DNA of 13,038 bases from Acidimicrobiales bacterium (GTDB lineage: Bacteria; Actinomycetota; Acidimicrobiia; Acidimicrobiales; JAKAVM01), in the NCBI GenBank assembly GCA_027451785.1, contig DAIDIS010000125.1, forward strand, positions 1 to 13,038, in the 5' to 3' direction. The position numbers and the translations under genes were made by a program. This document shows positions 1 through 8,003 of the stretch, one piece after another. The notes under the pieces were generated by a model. The model was not told the DNA's origin and made no database searches. It saw only the letters and a program-made list of their open reading frames with translations. Position 1 is the stretch's first letter; each line of letters opens with the position of its first letter.

Positions 1-1
1 A

Positions 2-2212
2 CTCACCAATGCGCAATTCATGCAGTGGTATGAGGAAATAAATTCGGGAAACCGATTCCCGGCTCTTGAGTCATTCGGGCATGTGAGCAAGGTTCCCGAC
101 TCTGCTCTCGCGGAATTTCGCAATGCGGAAGGTGGATTTACGCTCTTCCCAAGCGGGCAACGACAGTACTACTGCCTGCCGGGCATAGGGATTTGGGAGC
201 TGAACGGCCTTCCTATTTCCAAGGGACTTGATCTGTGCGATGAGCCGTTTGGTCCAGAGCTTGCAGCGGACACCGACAGTGGATCGTTGACTACCTCGGT
301 TTTTTCGGTGACTCATCAGCAAGTCGATGGAGTTGGTCAGAAAATCCTTGGAGCAAAGACCGCTTCGGGCGGAGCAGAAAAGGCCATTGGACCGACTTTG
401 CCAGCGAGTGGGAAAACGTTGAACTTGACGATCTTTGCCATCCCGGAATATCAGGGAGGCGTCGTGCCCAAGACAATCGCCGGGCGAAGAGCCAAAGTCG
501 AAGGCTGGACCGTAGGGGCATTCGATTCAGCAAAAATTGTTGGAAGTGCCCTCGGCGCCCGACCGGGGATCCACCTTTCAGTCTTCAAGCAAAGCTCCAA
601 CGGGGCAAACACGTTCCTGGGAAGTGCGGCCGAAACGCCAAAGGGTAACGACCAGATGAGACTTGGCCGAGCCAATTTCTCGACGACCAGGAAGCTGAAT
701 ATGGCTGGAACCTGGGTTGTCTACATCGCCGCATCCGGCATTGAGGTAGGTCTGTCGCCAAACGCCCAAGGTTGGGCTGTTGTGATCGGCGGCTCCCTAC
801 TTGCGCTTTTTGCTTTCATAGCAATCCTGCTGGTCTCGAGGGAGAGCCGAAGGGCCATGGGCCTGGCAACCGAGACGACGGGGCAACTTGAGCACCAGGC
901 ACTTCACGACTCCCTTACCGGGCTTCCGAATCGAGTATTGATTCTTGACCGAGTTGAGCAAGCTCTGACGAAGGCCAGAAGGCACCACCTCCCGATTGCG
1001 GTGCTCATCATCGACCTTGATGGCTTCAAGGACATCAACGATGCAGCGGGTCATATGGTCGGCGACCAGCTCCTTGGGGCTGTCGCATCCCGTCTGTCCA
1101 GTGCCGTGAGGGAAAGCGACACAGTTGGCCGGATCGGGGCAGACGAGTTTGTAGTTCTTGCTGACGAGTCGTCGCTCGAAGGCGGACCCGAGTTGGTCGC
1201 TGAACGAATCCTCGACATTTTGAAGGAGCCATTTGTCCTATCCGACGCGCCCGGCAAGCCGTCGTACCCGATCTTGGCATCAATCGGCATAGCCGTCGGG
1301 GCGCGGCCCTCGGCATTCGAATTGTTGCGGGATGCAGACGTAGCCCTAAGCCAAGCCAAGCAAGAGGGGACCCATGGTTATGTGATATTCCGTCCCGAGA
1401 TGCAAGAGGCGGTCAGGTCTAAAGTGAGGCTGGAGTTCGACCTCAGGGGCGCATTGGGTCGTAGGGAATTCTTTCTTGTTTACCAGCCCGTCTTGGAGTT
1501 GGGGACCGAAAGGGTAGTAGGAGTGGAAGCCCTCTTGAGATGGAGACACCCGGCGAGGGGAGTCATACCTCCTGACGAGTTCATTCCCGCATTGGAGTCC
1601 AGTGGGATGATCTTGGACGTTGGCCGTTGGGTGCTCGAGGAGGCGACTAAGAGCGCCGCGGGATTGGAAAGGATGGGTATCGATCTCTCCGTCTCGGTGA
1701 ATGTGTCTGGGAGGCAACTCGATAACGACGGCCTGTTGGACGATGTGCGGAGGTCGCTTAGGCGAGGCGGCCTTGAGCCCTCAAAACTGACCTTGGAGAT
1801 AACCGAGACAACGCTTATGAGCGACGCACAAGCGACCGCTCAGCGTCTTGCGACACTCAAGAAGCTTGGAATCAACGTATCGGTTGACGATTTCGGTACC
1901 GGCTACTCGTCATTCGCATACCTTAGGCAGTTCCCCGTTGACTCTCTCAAGTTGGACCGCAGTTTCGTATCGGAGATTTTGAGTTCGGACGATTCCGGCG
2001 CATTGGTTAGGACCCTTGTGCAACTGGGCAAGAGTCTTGGCTTGAAGACTGTGGCGGAAGGGATAGAGACCCGGGAACAACTCATGAGCTTGCAAATGGA
2101 ACAGTGTGAGTTCGGGCAAGGGTTCTTGTTCGCGAAGCCTCTGGAGATTGACGAATTGGTCGCCTTCATGAAGAGGTGGACGTCCGTAACGACGGCGACG
2201 CACTTCGAGTGA
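2..2212 (+). CDS. CHASE-GGDEF-EAL cyclic-di-GMP signalling protein, 5' partial
   Basis: Membrane sensor protein of cyclic-di-GMP turnover. The frame is open from the left edge. The first Met (base 20) lies inside the sensor domain, so the true start and the expected first transmembrane helix are outside the window. Numbering from that Met: residues about 1-245 look like an extracytoplasmic CHASE sensor (FPALESFGHV near the start is typical); 252-273 is a hydrophobic helix; 292-455 is a GGDEF domain; 471-720 is an EAL domain. The GGDEF signature reads GADEF (373-377), with Ala in the second position. The inhibitory RxxD site is intact (RESD, 364-367). The EAL domain keeps its known catalytic features: EAL (503-505), the Asn in VNVSGRQ, ITET, DDFGTGYSS (623-631), the Lys in LKLD, AEGIE, and GQGF (699-702). 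I infer a working phosphodiesterase with a weakened or regulatory cyclase domain. It ends convergently with pabB 51 bases away. Confidence 0.9.
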   Translation, partial: LTNAQFMQWYEEINSGNRFPALESFGHVSKVPDSALAEFRNAEGGFTLFPSGQRQYYCLPGIGIWELNGLPISKGLDLCDEPFGPELAADTDSGSLTTSVFSVTHQQVDGVGQKILGAKTASGGAEKAIGPTLPASGKTLNLTIFAIPEYQGGVVPKTIAGRRAKVEGWTVGAFDSAKIVGSALGARPGIHLSVFKQSSNGANTFLGSAAETPKGNDQMRLGRANFSTTRKLNMAGTWVVYIAASGIEVGLSPNAQGWAVVIGGSLLALFAFIAILLVSRESRRAMGLATETTGQLEHQALHDSLTGLPNRVLILDRVEQALTKARRHHLPIAVLIIDLDGFKDINDAAGHMVGDQLLGAVASRLSSAVRESDTVGRIGADEFVVLADESSLEGGPELVAERILDILKEPFVLSDAPGKPSYPILASIGIAVGARPSAFELLRDADVALSQAKQEGTHGYVIFRPEMQEAVRSKVRLEFDLRGALGRREFFLVYQPVLELGTERVVGVEALLRWRHPARGVIPPDEFIPALESSGMILDVGRWVLEEATKSAAGLERMGIDLSVSVNVSGRQLDNDGLLDDVRRSLRRGGLEPSKLTLEITETTLMSDAQATAQRLATLKKLGINVSVDDFGTGYSSFAYLRQFPVDSLKLDRSFVSEILSSDDSGALVRTLVQLGKSLGLKTVAEGIETREQLMSLQMEQCEFGQGFLFAKPLEIDELVAFMKRWTSVTTATHFE

Positions 2213-2245
2213 AGCGCAGTCTTGTAAGGAATCAACTTCGAGTGA
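2202..2245 (+). repeat. 11-bp direct repeat spanning the end of the GGDEF-EAL gene
   Basis: The 11-mer ACTTCGAGTGA occurs at 2202-2212, where its last three bases are the stop codon of the GGDEF-EAL gene, and again at 2235-2245. The offset is 33 bases, so both copies lie in the same reading frame and both would read Phe-Glu-stop. A small 3' duplication or chance can both explain it. No clear intrinsic terminator is visible in the 51 bases between the two convergent genes. Confidence 0.45.
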
Positions 2246-2263
2246 CAGCTGCTCTCATTCCGA

Positions 2264-3490
2264 TTAACCGGTAGGCCCTGATGTAGTGAGAGAAGATGTC
2301 TTGCCCTGGGAGTAGGGAGGCAAGTCCAACCGTGCTAGCGAGGACTCAAATGCCTCAATTGCACGCCTGGCTTTCGTCTCGGTTTCCTCCCACTCGAGCA
2401 TGGGATCTGAGTCGTACGTAATACCCGCTCCGGTGCCATATACGGCAACACCATTGTTAATGCAGAACGTTCGGATGGCTACGTTCAAACGAGCTGTGCC
2501 GGCGGTTGCGTCAATCCAACCCACGCTTCCGCAGTAGAAGTTCCTAGGCACGGGCTCCAACGACGAGATGAACTTTAACGATGCGGCTTTCGGTGCCCCT
2601 GATACCGACCCAGGGGGCCAGAGGCTATTCAGCAATGAGGGCCAGGTGAAATCCTCGCCCAGTCGTCCCGTGACGGTGGAGACCAAGTGTGAGAGTCCCG
2701 GATGATTTTCATAGGCGCATAACTCAGTAACGGCCACGGAACCGAACTTACAGACCTTAGATAGGTCATTGCGCATGAGGTCGACGATCATGATGTTCTC
2801 GTGGAAGTCCTTTTCGAGCATTTCGTGACCTTCGGCAGCGGTGCCTTTGATCGGTCGCGTAATGACGTGTTCCCCATCTACGCTTAGAAAGAGTTCGGGT
2901 GAAATGGAAATGAGACGAAGATCGGCTTCCGGAAGGAATAGTGCCGCCGGCTCCGGGCATGGGTGACGATACAAGAGGTCGGATGCAACGCGATTGAATT
3001 CTTCCGGCCCCAAGTTCCCCAGGCGAACGGACCGTCTAAGCAGACGACAGAGGTTCACTTGGTAAACGGAGCCTTCGGCGATTGCACTCTTCAGAAAGTT
3101 GACCCTTTCCATATATGCGGAGTTACTCAGTGAGCTGTGCCAACGCGGGATCGGTTGGTTTCTCAGGGACGGAGATTCCCGATTTGGCACATTTTGGAGG
3201 GGACCGGCCATATTGACGTCGGGTTCGGCGAGGGAATTTTGAGGCGACAGAGCAGTGGGCGAATTTGAAGGTGCGCCGGTGAATGGTCGACAGGATTCAA
3301 AGCGAGCCAGTATGGGTTTGCCGGCAAAGGGAATCGCAACGGCCCATATTCCGCCCGAGGAAAGGTCCTCCAAGGTGTGTGATATCCCGATTAGTCCCTC
3401 AAAGACCCTGTCGGAAAAAGCGGCGAATGCATGGCCTTTGCCCCGATCGGGGAATGCTCTGTGGAGCGGTACCGGTGAGGACTGTTGCAC
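2264..3490 (-). CDS. pabB: aminodeoxychorismate synthase component I (PabB)
   Basis: Chorismate-binding enzyme that, with an amidotransferase partner (PabA), makes 4-amino-4-deoxychorismate, the precursor of p-aminobenzoate for folate. The chorismate-binding domain fills roughly the last two thirds: YQVNL, PIKGT, IVDLMRND, GSVSGAPK and GTGAGI appear in the expected order. PIKGT, with its Lys, is the PabB signature; anthranilate synthase TrpE normally has PIAGT. The open frame runs back to an ATG at 3616, but that would overlap leuS head to head by 66 bases. I prefer GTG at 3490 (408 aa), because a TACCTT box lies exactly 7 bases upstream with a perfect TTGACA 19 bases before it, the pattern of a leaderless transcript. 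The resulting N-terminal region is short for the family (usually about 450 aa or more), so the start stays uncertain. No pabA or pabC is adjacent. Confidence 0.85.
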   Translation of the reverse strand: MQQSSPVPLHRAFPDRGKGHAFAAFSDRVFEGLIGISHTLEDLSSGGIWAVAIPFAGKPILARFESCRPFTGAPSNSPTALSPQNSLAEPDVNMAGPLQNVPNRESPSLRNQPIPRWHSSLSNSAYMERVNFLKSAIAEGSVYQVNLCRLLRRSVRLGNLGPEEFNRVASDLLYRHPCPEPAALFLPEADLRLISISPELFLSVDGEHVITRPIKGTAAEGHEMLEKDFHENIMIVDLMRNDLSKVCKFGSVAVTELCAYENHPGLSHLVSTVTGRLGEDFTWPSLLNSLWPPGSVSGAPKAASLKFISSLEPVPRNFYCGSVGWIDATAGTARLNVAIRTFCINNGVAVYGTGAGITYDSDPMLEWEETETKARRAIEAFESSLARLDLPPYSQGKTSSLTTSGPTG

Positions 3491-3497
3491 CGTCCCA

Positions 3498-3528
3498 AAG
3501 GTAATCGGTGAGGTCCCCTGAGTGTCAA
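3498..3528 (-). promoter_or_regulatory. putative leaderless promoter of pabB
   Basis: Read on the minus strand, a perfect -35 TTGACA (3528-3523) is followed after 19 bases by TACCTT (3503-3498, fits TAnnnT). Seven bases later comes GTG at 3490. This spacing puts the start of transcription at the start codon. It is inferred from sequence only; the 19-base spacer is slightly long. No good Shine-Dalgarno precedes the GTG. Confidence 0.4.
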
Positions 3529-3537
3529 GAAGCTGGC

Positions 3538-3550
3538 TAGCATCTAGTGC
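3538..3550 (+). promoter_or_regulatory. putative leaderless promoter (-10) of leuS
   Basis: TAGCAT (3538-3543, fits TAnnnT) lies 7 bases before the leuS ATG, the same geometry as at pabB. No Shine-Dalgarno is visible within 15 bases of the ATG, which supports leaderless translation. No recognisable -35 box is found. The element lies only about 10 bases from the pabB -35, so the two divergent promoters would overlap and could compete for polymerase. Confidence 0.35.
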
Positions 3551-6034
3551 ATGCCGGAGGGATACGACGTTCAAGATATCGAGCTGAAGTGGATCGAAAG
3601 ATGGGCTCGGGAGCAAGTCTATGAAGTCGATCCTGGGGATCCGAGGCCGCCGTACTATGTGCTTTGCATGTACCCGTACCCTTCAGGGGCGGCTCATCAG
3701 GGACACGTGCGTAACTATACTTTTGGCGACTTGGCGGTGCGTTACAGGACTATGCAGGGCTATGGGGTGCTGTCGCCGATCGGTTTCGACTCGTTCGGCC
3801 TACCTGCCGAGAACGCGGCGATAAAGACCGGGACTCATCCCAGGCCGTTCACCGAGGAGCGAATCGGTGAGCTGACGGAGAGCCTGAAGCGGCTTGGGGC
3901 GAGCTACGACTGGCGACGGGTGGTGAAGAGTCACGATCCGGAGTACATCAAGTGGAATCAGTTCATCTTTTTGAAATTTCTCGAAGCCGGTCTTGCCTAC
4001 AGGGCGGAGGCTCCGGTCAATTGGTGTCCAGGCTGTCAGACCGTGCTTGCCAACGAGCAAGTTCTCGCGGATGGGACGTGCGAGCGCTCGGGAGACCTTG
4101 TCGTCAAGAAGAACCTGGAGCAGTGGTTCTTCAGGATCACCAAGTACGCAGACGAGCTTCTGGAGGGTCTTGGTGACCTCGATTGGCCCGAGAGAGTCAA
4201 GATCATGCAGCGCAATTGGATCGGTAGGTCTGAGGGAGCTGAGTTCGATCTCGAAGTCGATGGCTCCAGTGGCGTAAGGCTGCGCGTGTTTACTACGCGC
4301 CCCGATACTTCCTTCGGCATGACATACGCCGTGATCGCTCCCGAGCACCCCCAGAGAGAGCAACTGACTACCGAGGAACACCGGGCGTCCGTAGAGGATC
4401 TTGTTACCAGGGTTGCCAACTCCACCGAGATCGACCGGCTGTCGACTGAAGGCGCCCTGGACAAGCGTGGCGCCTTTACCGGTTCCTACGTAGTGAATCC
4501 ATTCAATGGCGAGCGGGTTCCTGTTTTCGTTGCCGACTACGTACTAATGGGATATGGGACGGGGGCGATCATGGCGGTTCCAGCTGAAGACGAGCGGGAC
4601 TGGGAGTTTGCCAAGACCTACGATCTGCCCGTCATTCGTACTGTCCAGCCTCCGGAAGGCTGGGGAGACGAGCCATATACCGGTGATGGAGTAAAGATCA
4701 ACAGCGGGTTCATGGATGGTATGGCTATCGCCGATGCCAAGACGGCCGCGATCGACTGGCTGGAAAGCAATGGGCTGGGTGTCCGCAAGACAAACTACCG
4801 ATTGAGGGACTGGCTGATATCGAGGCAGCGCTATTGGGGCTGCCCAATACCGGTCGTCTATTGCGAGACGGACGGAATGGTGGGTGTACCCGTCTCGGAA
4901 CTTCCGGTTTTGGCTCCTGACGATGTGAAGTTCCTTCCTACGGGGGAATCCCCTTTGGCTGCTCACGAAGGGTTTCGTAACACCACCTGCCCTAAGTGCG
5001 GCGGACCTGCCACTAGAGAGACGGACACGATGGACACCTTCGTTGACTCGTCTTGGTATTTTCTCCGCTTCTGCGACCCATGGTCTACAGACGCCCCGTT
5101 TTCTCAGGAAGAGGCGCGGCGATGGATGCCCGTAGACCAGTACATCGGTGGCATTGAGCATGCGATTCTGCACCTTATGTATGCACGCTTTTATATGAAG
5201 GCGCTGGGAGACGTAGGTATTGCCCCCCAAGAGATCCGGGAGCCATTTGCAAGGCTGTTTACCCAGGGGATGATCCGGATGGGCGGTACCAAGATGTCCA
5301 AGTCGAAAGGGAACCTGATTGCCCCTTCTCAGTACTACGAGAGGGTGGGGGCTGACGCACTGAGGCTGTTTCATCTTTTTGTTGGGCCGCCTGCCGACGA
5401 CATGGACTGGTCCGAGCAGACGGAGGAAGTAATAGACGGTTGCGCAAAGTTCTTGGCCAGGGTGTGGAGGTTGGCCACCGGCGAAGTCGATCTGCGGAGC
5501 CGAATCTCACAACCAGGTGCTCAAGATTCGAAGGTCGAGTCAGGCGACCAAGCGCTCCGGCGTGCAACCAACCGGCTCATCCTAAAGGTCAGCGACGATC
5601 TCGAAAGGTGGTCCTACAACACGGCCGTTGCGGCGATTCGGGAGTTCACCAATCTCGTTTACTCGCACCTAAGCCAAGGGACCGGTCGCGAGGCAGTCGA
5701 TGAAGCCATAGACACGATTTTGAAGCTGCTGGCTCCCATGACCCCTCACATCACGGCTGAGCTATGGGAGCGCCGTCACGGTGAATCCGCGGGACTGCTC
5801 CATCTCCAACCCTGGCCAATTCCGGACGAGTCGATGCTGGAGGAGGAAACGGTAACCATGGTTGTCCAGGTGAACGGAAAGGTCCGGGATAAGGTTGAGG
5901 TGCCCGCCTCGATTGGCGAGGACGAGGCCCTCCAGACTGCCCTTGGCGTGGAGAAAATAAAAGCTCTTCTAGGCGACTCCGACATCGTCAGGACCGTGGT
6001 TCGCCCGCCCAGGTTGGTCAATATCGTCGTCTAG
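3551..6034 (+). CDS. leuS: leucyl-tRNA synthetase (LeuRS)
   Basis: Class I synthetase that charges tRNA-Leu, with a hydrolytic editing domain. The start is well fixed: an in-frame TAG lies at 3545-3547, just before the ATG. The 827 aa show the HIGH-type motif as HQGH (49-52), the editing threonine-rich segment TTRPDTSFGMT (248-258), the editing segment MAVPAEDERD (341-350) with the essential second Asp kept, and KMSKS (581-585). Only a few residues (GMIRMGGT) separate GMI from KMSKS, so the leucine-specific insertion present in E. coli LeuRS at this place is missing, as in the B. subtilis type. The zinc-ribbon regions look eroded: the first has CPGC but then CERS in place of the usual CxxC, and the second has CETD plus CPKC. 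The C-terminal domain (VVVQVNGKVR-like) is complete. It ends convergently with the LLM oxidoreductase gene. Confidence 0.98.
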   Translation: MPEGYDVQDIELKWIERWAREQVYEVDPGDPRPPYYVLCMYPYPSGAAHQGHVRNYTFGDLAVRYRTMQGYGVLSPIGFDSFGLPAENAAIKTGTHPRPFTEERIGELTESLKRLGASYDWRRVVKSHDPEYIKWNQFIFLKFLEAGLAYRAEAPVNWCPGCQTVLANEQVLADGTCERSGDLVVKKNLEQWFFRITKYADELLEGLGDLDWPERVKIMQRNWIGRSEGAEFDLEVDGSSGVRLRVFTTRPDTSFGMTYAVIAPEHPQREQLTTEEHRASVEDLVTRVANSTEIDRLSTEGALDKRGAFTGSYVVNPFNGERVPVFVADYVLMGYGTGAIMAVPAEDERDWEFAKTYDLPVIRTVQPPEGWGDEPYTGDGVKINSGFMDGMAIADAKTAAIDWLESNGLGVRKTNYRLRDWLISRQRYWGCPIPVVYCETDGMVGVPVSELPVLAPDDVKFLPTGESPLAAHEGFRNTTCPKCGGPATRETDTMDTFVDSSWYFLRFCDPWSTDAPFSQEEARRWMPVDQYIGGIEHAILHLMYARFYMKALGDVGIAPQEIREPFARLFTQGMIRMGGTKMSKSKGNLIAPSQYYERVGADALRLFHLFVGPPADDMDWSEQTEEVIDGCAKFLARVWRLATGEVDLRSRISQPGAQDSKVESGDQALRRATNRLILKVSDDLERWSYNTAVAAIREFTNLVYSHLSQGTGREAVDEAIDTILKLLAPMTPHITAELWERRHGESAGLLHLQPWPIPDESMLEEETVTMVVQVNGKVRDKVEVPASIGEDEALQTALGVEKIKALLGDSDIVRTVVRPPRLVNIVV

Positions 6035-6039
6035 AGCTA

Positions 6040-6057
6040 AGGCGGTTTGGACTGCCT
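6040..6057. terminator. short hairpin between convergent leuS and LLM gene
   Basis: AGGCGGT (6040-6046), loop TTGG, ACTGCCT (6051-6057) form a 7-bp stem with one G-U pair. It sits in the 21-base gap and overlaps the stop codon of the minus-strand gene. Neither side carries a clear run of U, so an intrinsic terminator for both directions is only a guess. Confidence 0.3.
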
Positions 6058-7084
6058 AATTAGCCGGTTGGTGGGCCTTCAGGTCGGATAGGGTCTGTGC
6101 CCATGAAGGGTTGGACACGTCCACTGCAGCGTAGAAGCTGATGCGGTCGATCACGTCACCGAACCGTTGGATCAAACCGTCGGCGACGTCCTTGGGCTCT
6201 GCCACCACCGCAAAAGCGTTCAACACGTCGTCGTCGATGAGCGCTGCCATCTCCGTCCAAGCCCCACGCTTGGATAGGGTATTGAGCTCGGTCTGCAGGT
6301 CGCCCCAGCCGTGCAGCTCCAGAACTGGGCGATAGGCGGGTGTCGAACCGTAGAAGGAAATCTGGCCCTTTACGAACTGGCTCGCCGCCTGTACCTCTGC
6401 CTCGTTGTTACCTGTGACCACAAAGGCCGGGTACGAAAGCTGGAATTCATTGCGCGCCCTTCCCGACTTGGCCAGCCCGATTTCGATGGCGGGTAGGGTC
6501 ACTTCCTTTAGATAGCGCTCGGTCGTAAATCCGTGCACCAGCATCCCGTCTGCGACTTCGGCCGCAACCTTTGTCATTTGCTCGCCTACAGCGGCGAGAA
6601 ATACTTTCGGAGGCCCAAATGGGTTGGGACCGGGATTGAAGAAGGGGGTCATCAGGGTGTGCGTATAGAAGTCGCCCCTGAACTCAAGCTTGGTTCCGTT
6701 GTTCCATGAGTCCCAGATGGTCCTCATTGCGACGATCATCTCCCGCATTCGAGGCGCGGGGTGCGACCACGGCATCGAGAACCTCTTTTCAATGTGGGCT
6801 TTGATCTGTGATCCCAGCCCCAAAAGGAACCTTCCCTTGGAGAACTGTTGCATATCGTTGGCCAGCGAGGCCAAGGTCATTGGGTTCCTTGCGAAAGCAA
6901 CTGCGATCCCCGTACCGACCTGAAGCGTTTGCGTGTGCTCAGCCGCAACCAAAAGAGGCAGGAAAGGGTCGCGTCCGGTCTCGGGCGCCCATACTCCGTC
7001 GAAGCCTGCCCGTTCGGAAGACTGTGCGGAAGATGAAATGGCTCCGAGGTCGGCTGAGAAGCCGATCGATCCGTCTACTAACAT
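6056..7084 (-). CDS. LLM-class (luciferase-like) F420-dependent-type oxidoreductase
   Basis: Luciferase-like monooxygenase fold, 342 aa, cytosolic. It resembles the actinobacterial group annotated as F420-dependent LLM oxidoreductase of the MSMEG_2256 type; the substrate is unknown. Visible family features are GFDGVWAPE near residue 28, the strong block SKGRFLLGLGSQIKAHIEKR (82-101), PPKVFLAAVGEQM (158-170) and ADGMLVHGF (178-186). Cofactor use (F420 rather than FMN) follows from the family, not from a residue I can point to. The ATG directly follows the stop codon of the PAC2 gene, and GGAGGGG about 7 bases upstream lies inside the PAC2 3' end, so the two are probably translationally coupled. 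It is the last gene of the APH-PAC2-LLM operon. Confidence 0.9.
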   Translation of the reverse strand: MLVDGSIGFSADLGAISSSAQSSERAGFDGVWAPETGRDPFLPLLVAAEHTQTLQVGTGIAVAFARNPMTLASLANDMQQFSKGRFLLGLGSQIKAHIEKRFSMPWSHPAPRMREMIVAMRTIWDSWNNGTKLEFRGDFYTHTLMTPFFNPGPNPFGPPKVFLAAVGEQMTKVAAEVADGMLVHGFTTERYLKEVTLPAIEIGLAKSGRARNEFQLSYPAFVVTGNNEAEVQAASQFVKGQISFYGSTPAYRPVLELHGWGDLQTELNTLSKRGAWTEMAALIDDDVLNAFAVVAEPKDVADGLIQRFGDVIDRISFYAAVDVSNPSWAQTLSDLKAHQPAN

Positions 7085-7987
7085 TCAGTCCCCTCCATCT
7101 GGGTCATTGTTGCTTGGTCCCTTGTCGGCCTCGTGATCCTGCAGATATCGTTCCAGTTCGGCAGCGATCTCCTCGCCCGAAGGGATGTGGTCGAACTGTT
7201 GAGGGAATGCGCCTTCCATGTCGACCTGGCGTTCGAGCTGCGAGACCATGTCGGTGTGCTCTCGCGACTGACTGATTAGGTCGTCGACGCGCTCCCTGGT
7301 TCCCGATGCTGCTGCGTGAAGCTCCGTTGTGTCCAACGAGATACCGGACAGCTTCACCAGCCCGTCAAGCAGGGAAGCGCTGGCGCCCGGGTAATGCATC
7401 GCCGAGACGTAGTGCGGAACCCTCGCCCACAGACCTACGGCCGGGATACCCAACCTTTCAAAGCTCTTTTCGAGCACTCCCTCCACCCCGGAAGGCACGG
7501 CAAGCGATCCGTCGAGGTGGCCGATTTCTTCAGCGAGGATTTCAGAGGTTGCCGTAGTTGCCAAGCGAACCGGCCTGGTGTGCGGGGCGGGAGACGGAAA
7601 CGCACCGAGACCCACGGCCAGGTGGACTTCGAGGGACTTGGCGAGGGTTGCCACCTCGTCTGCGAAGTTCTTCCACCGAAGGTCCGGCTCGGCTCCGGCC
7701 AGAACCAATACGTCATTGCCCAGTGGATCCTTGCCGTGACGAAGCTCTATGACAGGCCATTGGATTCCGTCATTAAGCCCGTCCTTAACGTTGAGAGTCG
7801 GACGGCGCGATCGGTAGTTGATCAGCTCTTCGGTATCGAAGGTGGCGATGACCTTGGTCTCGATCTGTTTCTCTAGTGCTGCCAATGCCCCCTGTGCGCC
7901 GAACCCCGCGTCAATCCATCCTTCGAGGCACACCACGAGCACTGGGCTATGGAGGCCGACTTCGTTCTCAATCTTGTACAGCGTCAT
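7085..7987 (-). CDS. PAC2 family protein
   Basis: Actinobacterial member of the PAC2 family, named after the eukaryotic proteasome assembly chaperone 2; the bacterial function is not established. The open frame extends to 8167, but those extra 60 residues overlap the upstream gene. The ATG at 7987 (300 aa) fits better: it has a GGGAAGGG ribosome site upstream and starts 16 bases after the phosphotransferase stop. Recognisable stretches are LVVCLEGWIDAGFGAQGA (17-34), VGLGAFPSPAPHTRP (125-139) and the family block GIPAVGLWARVPHYV with a following YPGASASLLDGL (180-211). The C-terminus (about 235-300) is charged, probably helical, ending in an acidic, disordered-looking tail. Many actinobacteria have a Pup-proteasome, so a link to protein turnover is possible but is inference only. 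Confidence 0.88.
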   Translation of the reverse strand: MTLYKIENEVGLHSPVLVVCLEGWIDAGFGAQGALAALEKQIETKVIATFDTEELINYRSRRPTLNVKDGLNDGIQWPVIELRHGKDPLGNDVLVLAGAEPDLRWKNFADEVATLAKSLEVHLAVGLGAFPSPAPHTRPVRLATTATSEILAEEIGHLDGSLAVPSGVEGVLEKSFERLGIPAVGLWARVPHYVSAMHYPGASASLLDGLVKLSGISLDTTELHAAASGTRERVDDLISQSREHTDMVSQLERQVDMEGAFPQQFDHIPSGEEIAAELERYLQDHEADKGPSNNDPDGGD

Positions 7988-8003
7988 CAGAACCCTTCCC
8001 GGC

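Noticed and set aside
3491..3616. ATG start of pabB at 3616
   Set aside because: It would require a head-to-head overlap with leuS, whose start is fixed by an in-frame stop just upstream; no ribosome site supports it.
3800..4381. 193-codon open frame on the minus strand inside leuS
   Set aside because: Antisense to conserved LeuRS sequence, with no family features.
4544..5374. 276-codon open frame on the minus strand inside leuS
   Set aside because: It lies fully antisense to a well-conserved LeuRS core, shows no recognisable motif, and its composition (Arg/Pro/His rich) is typical of a shadow frame.
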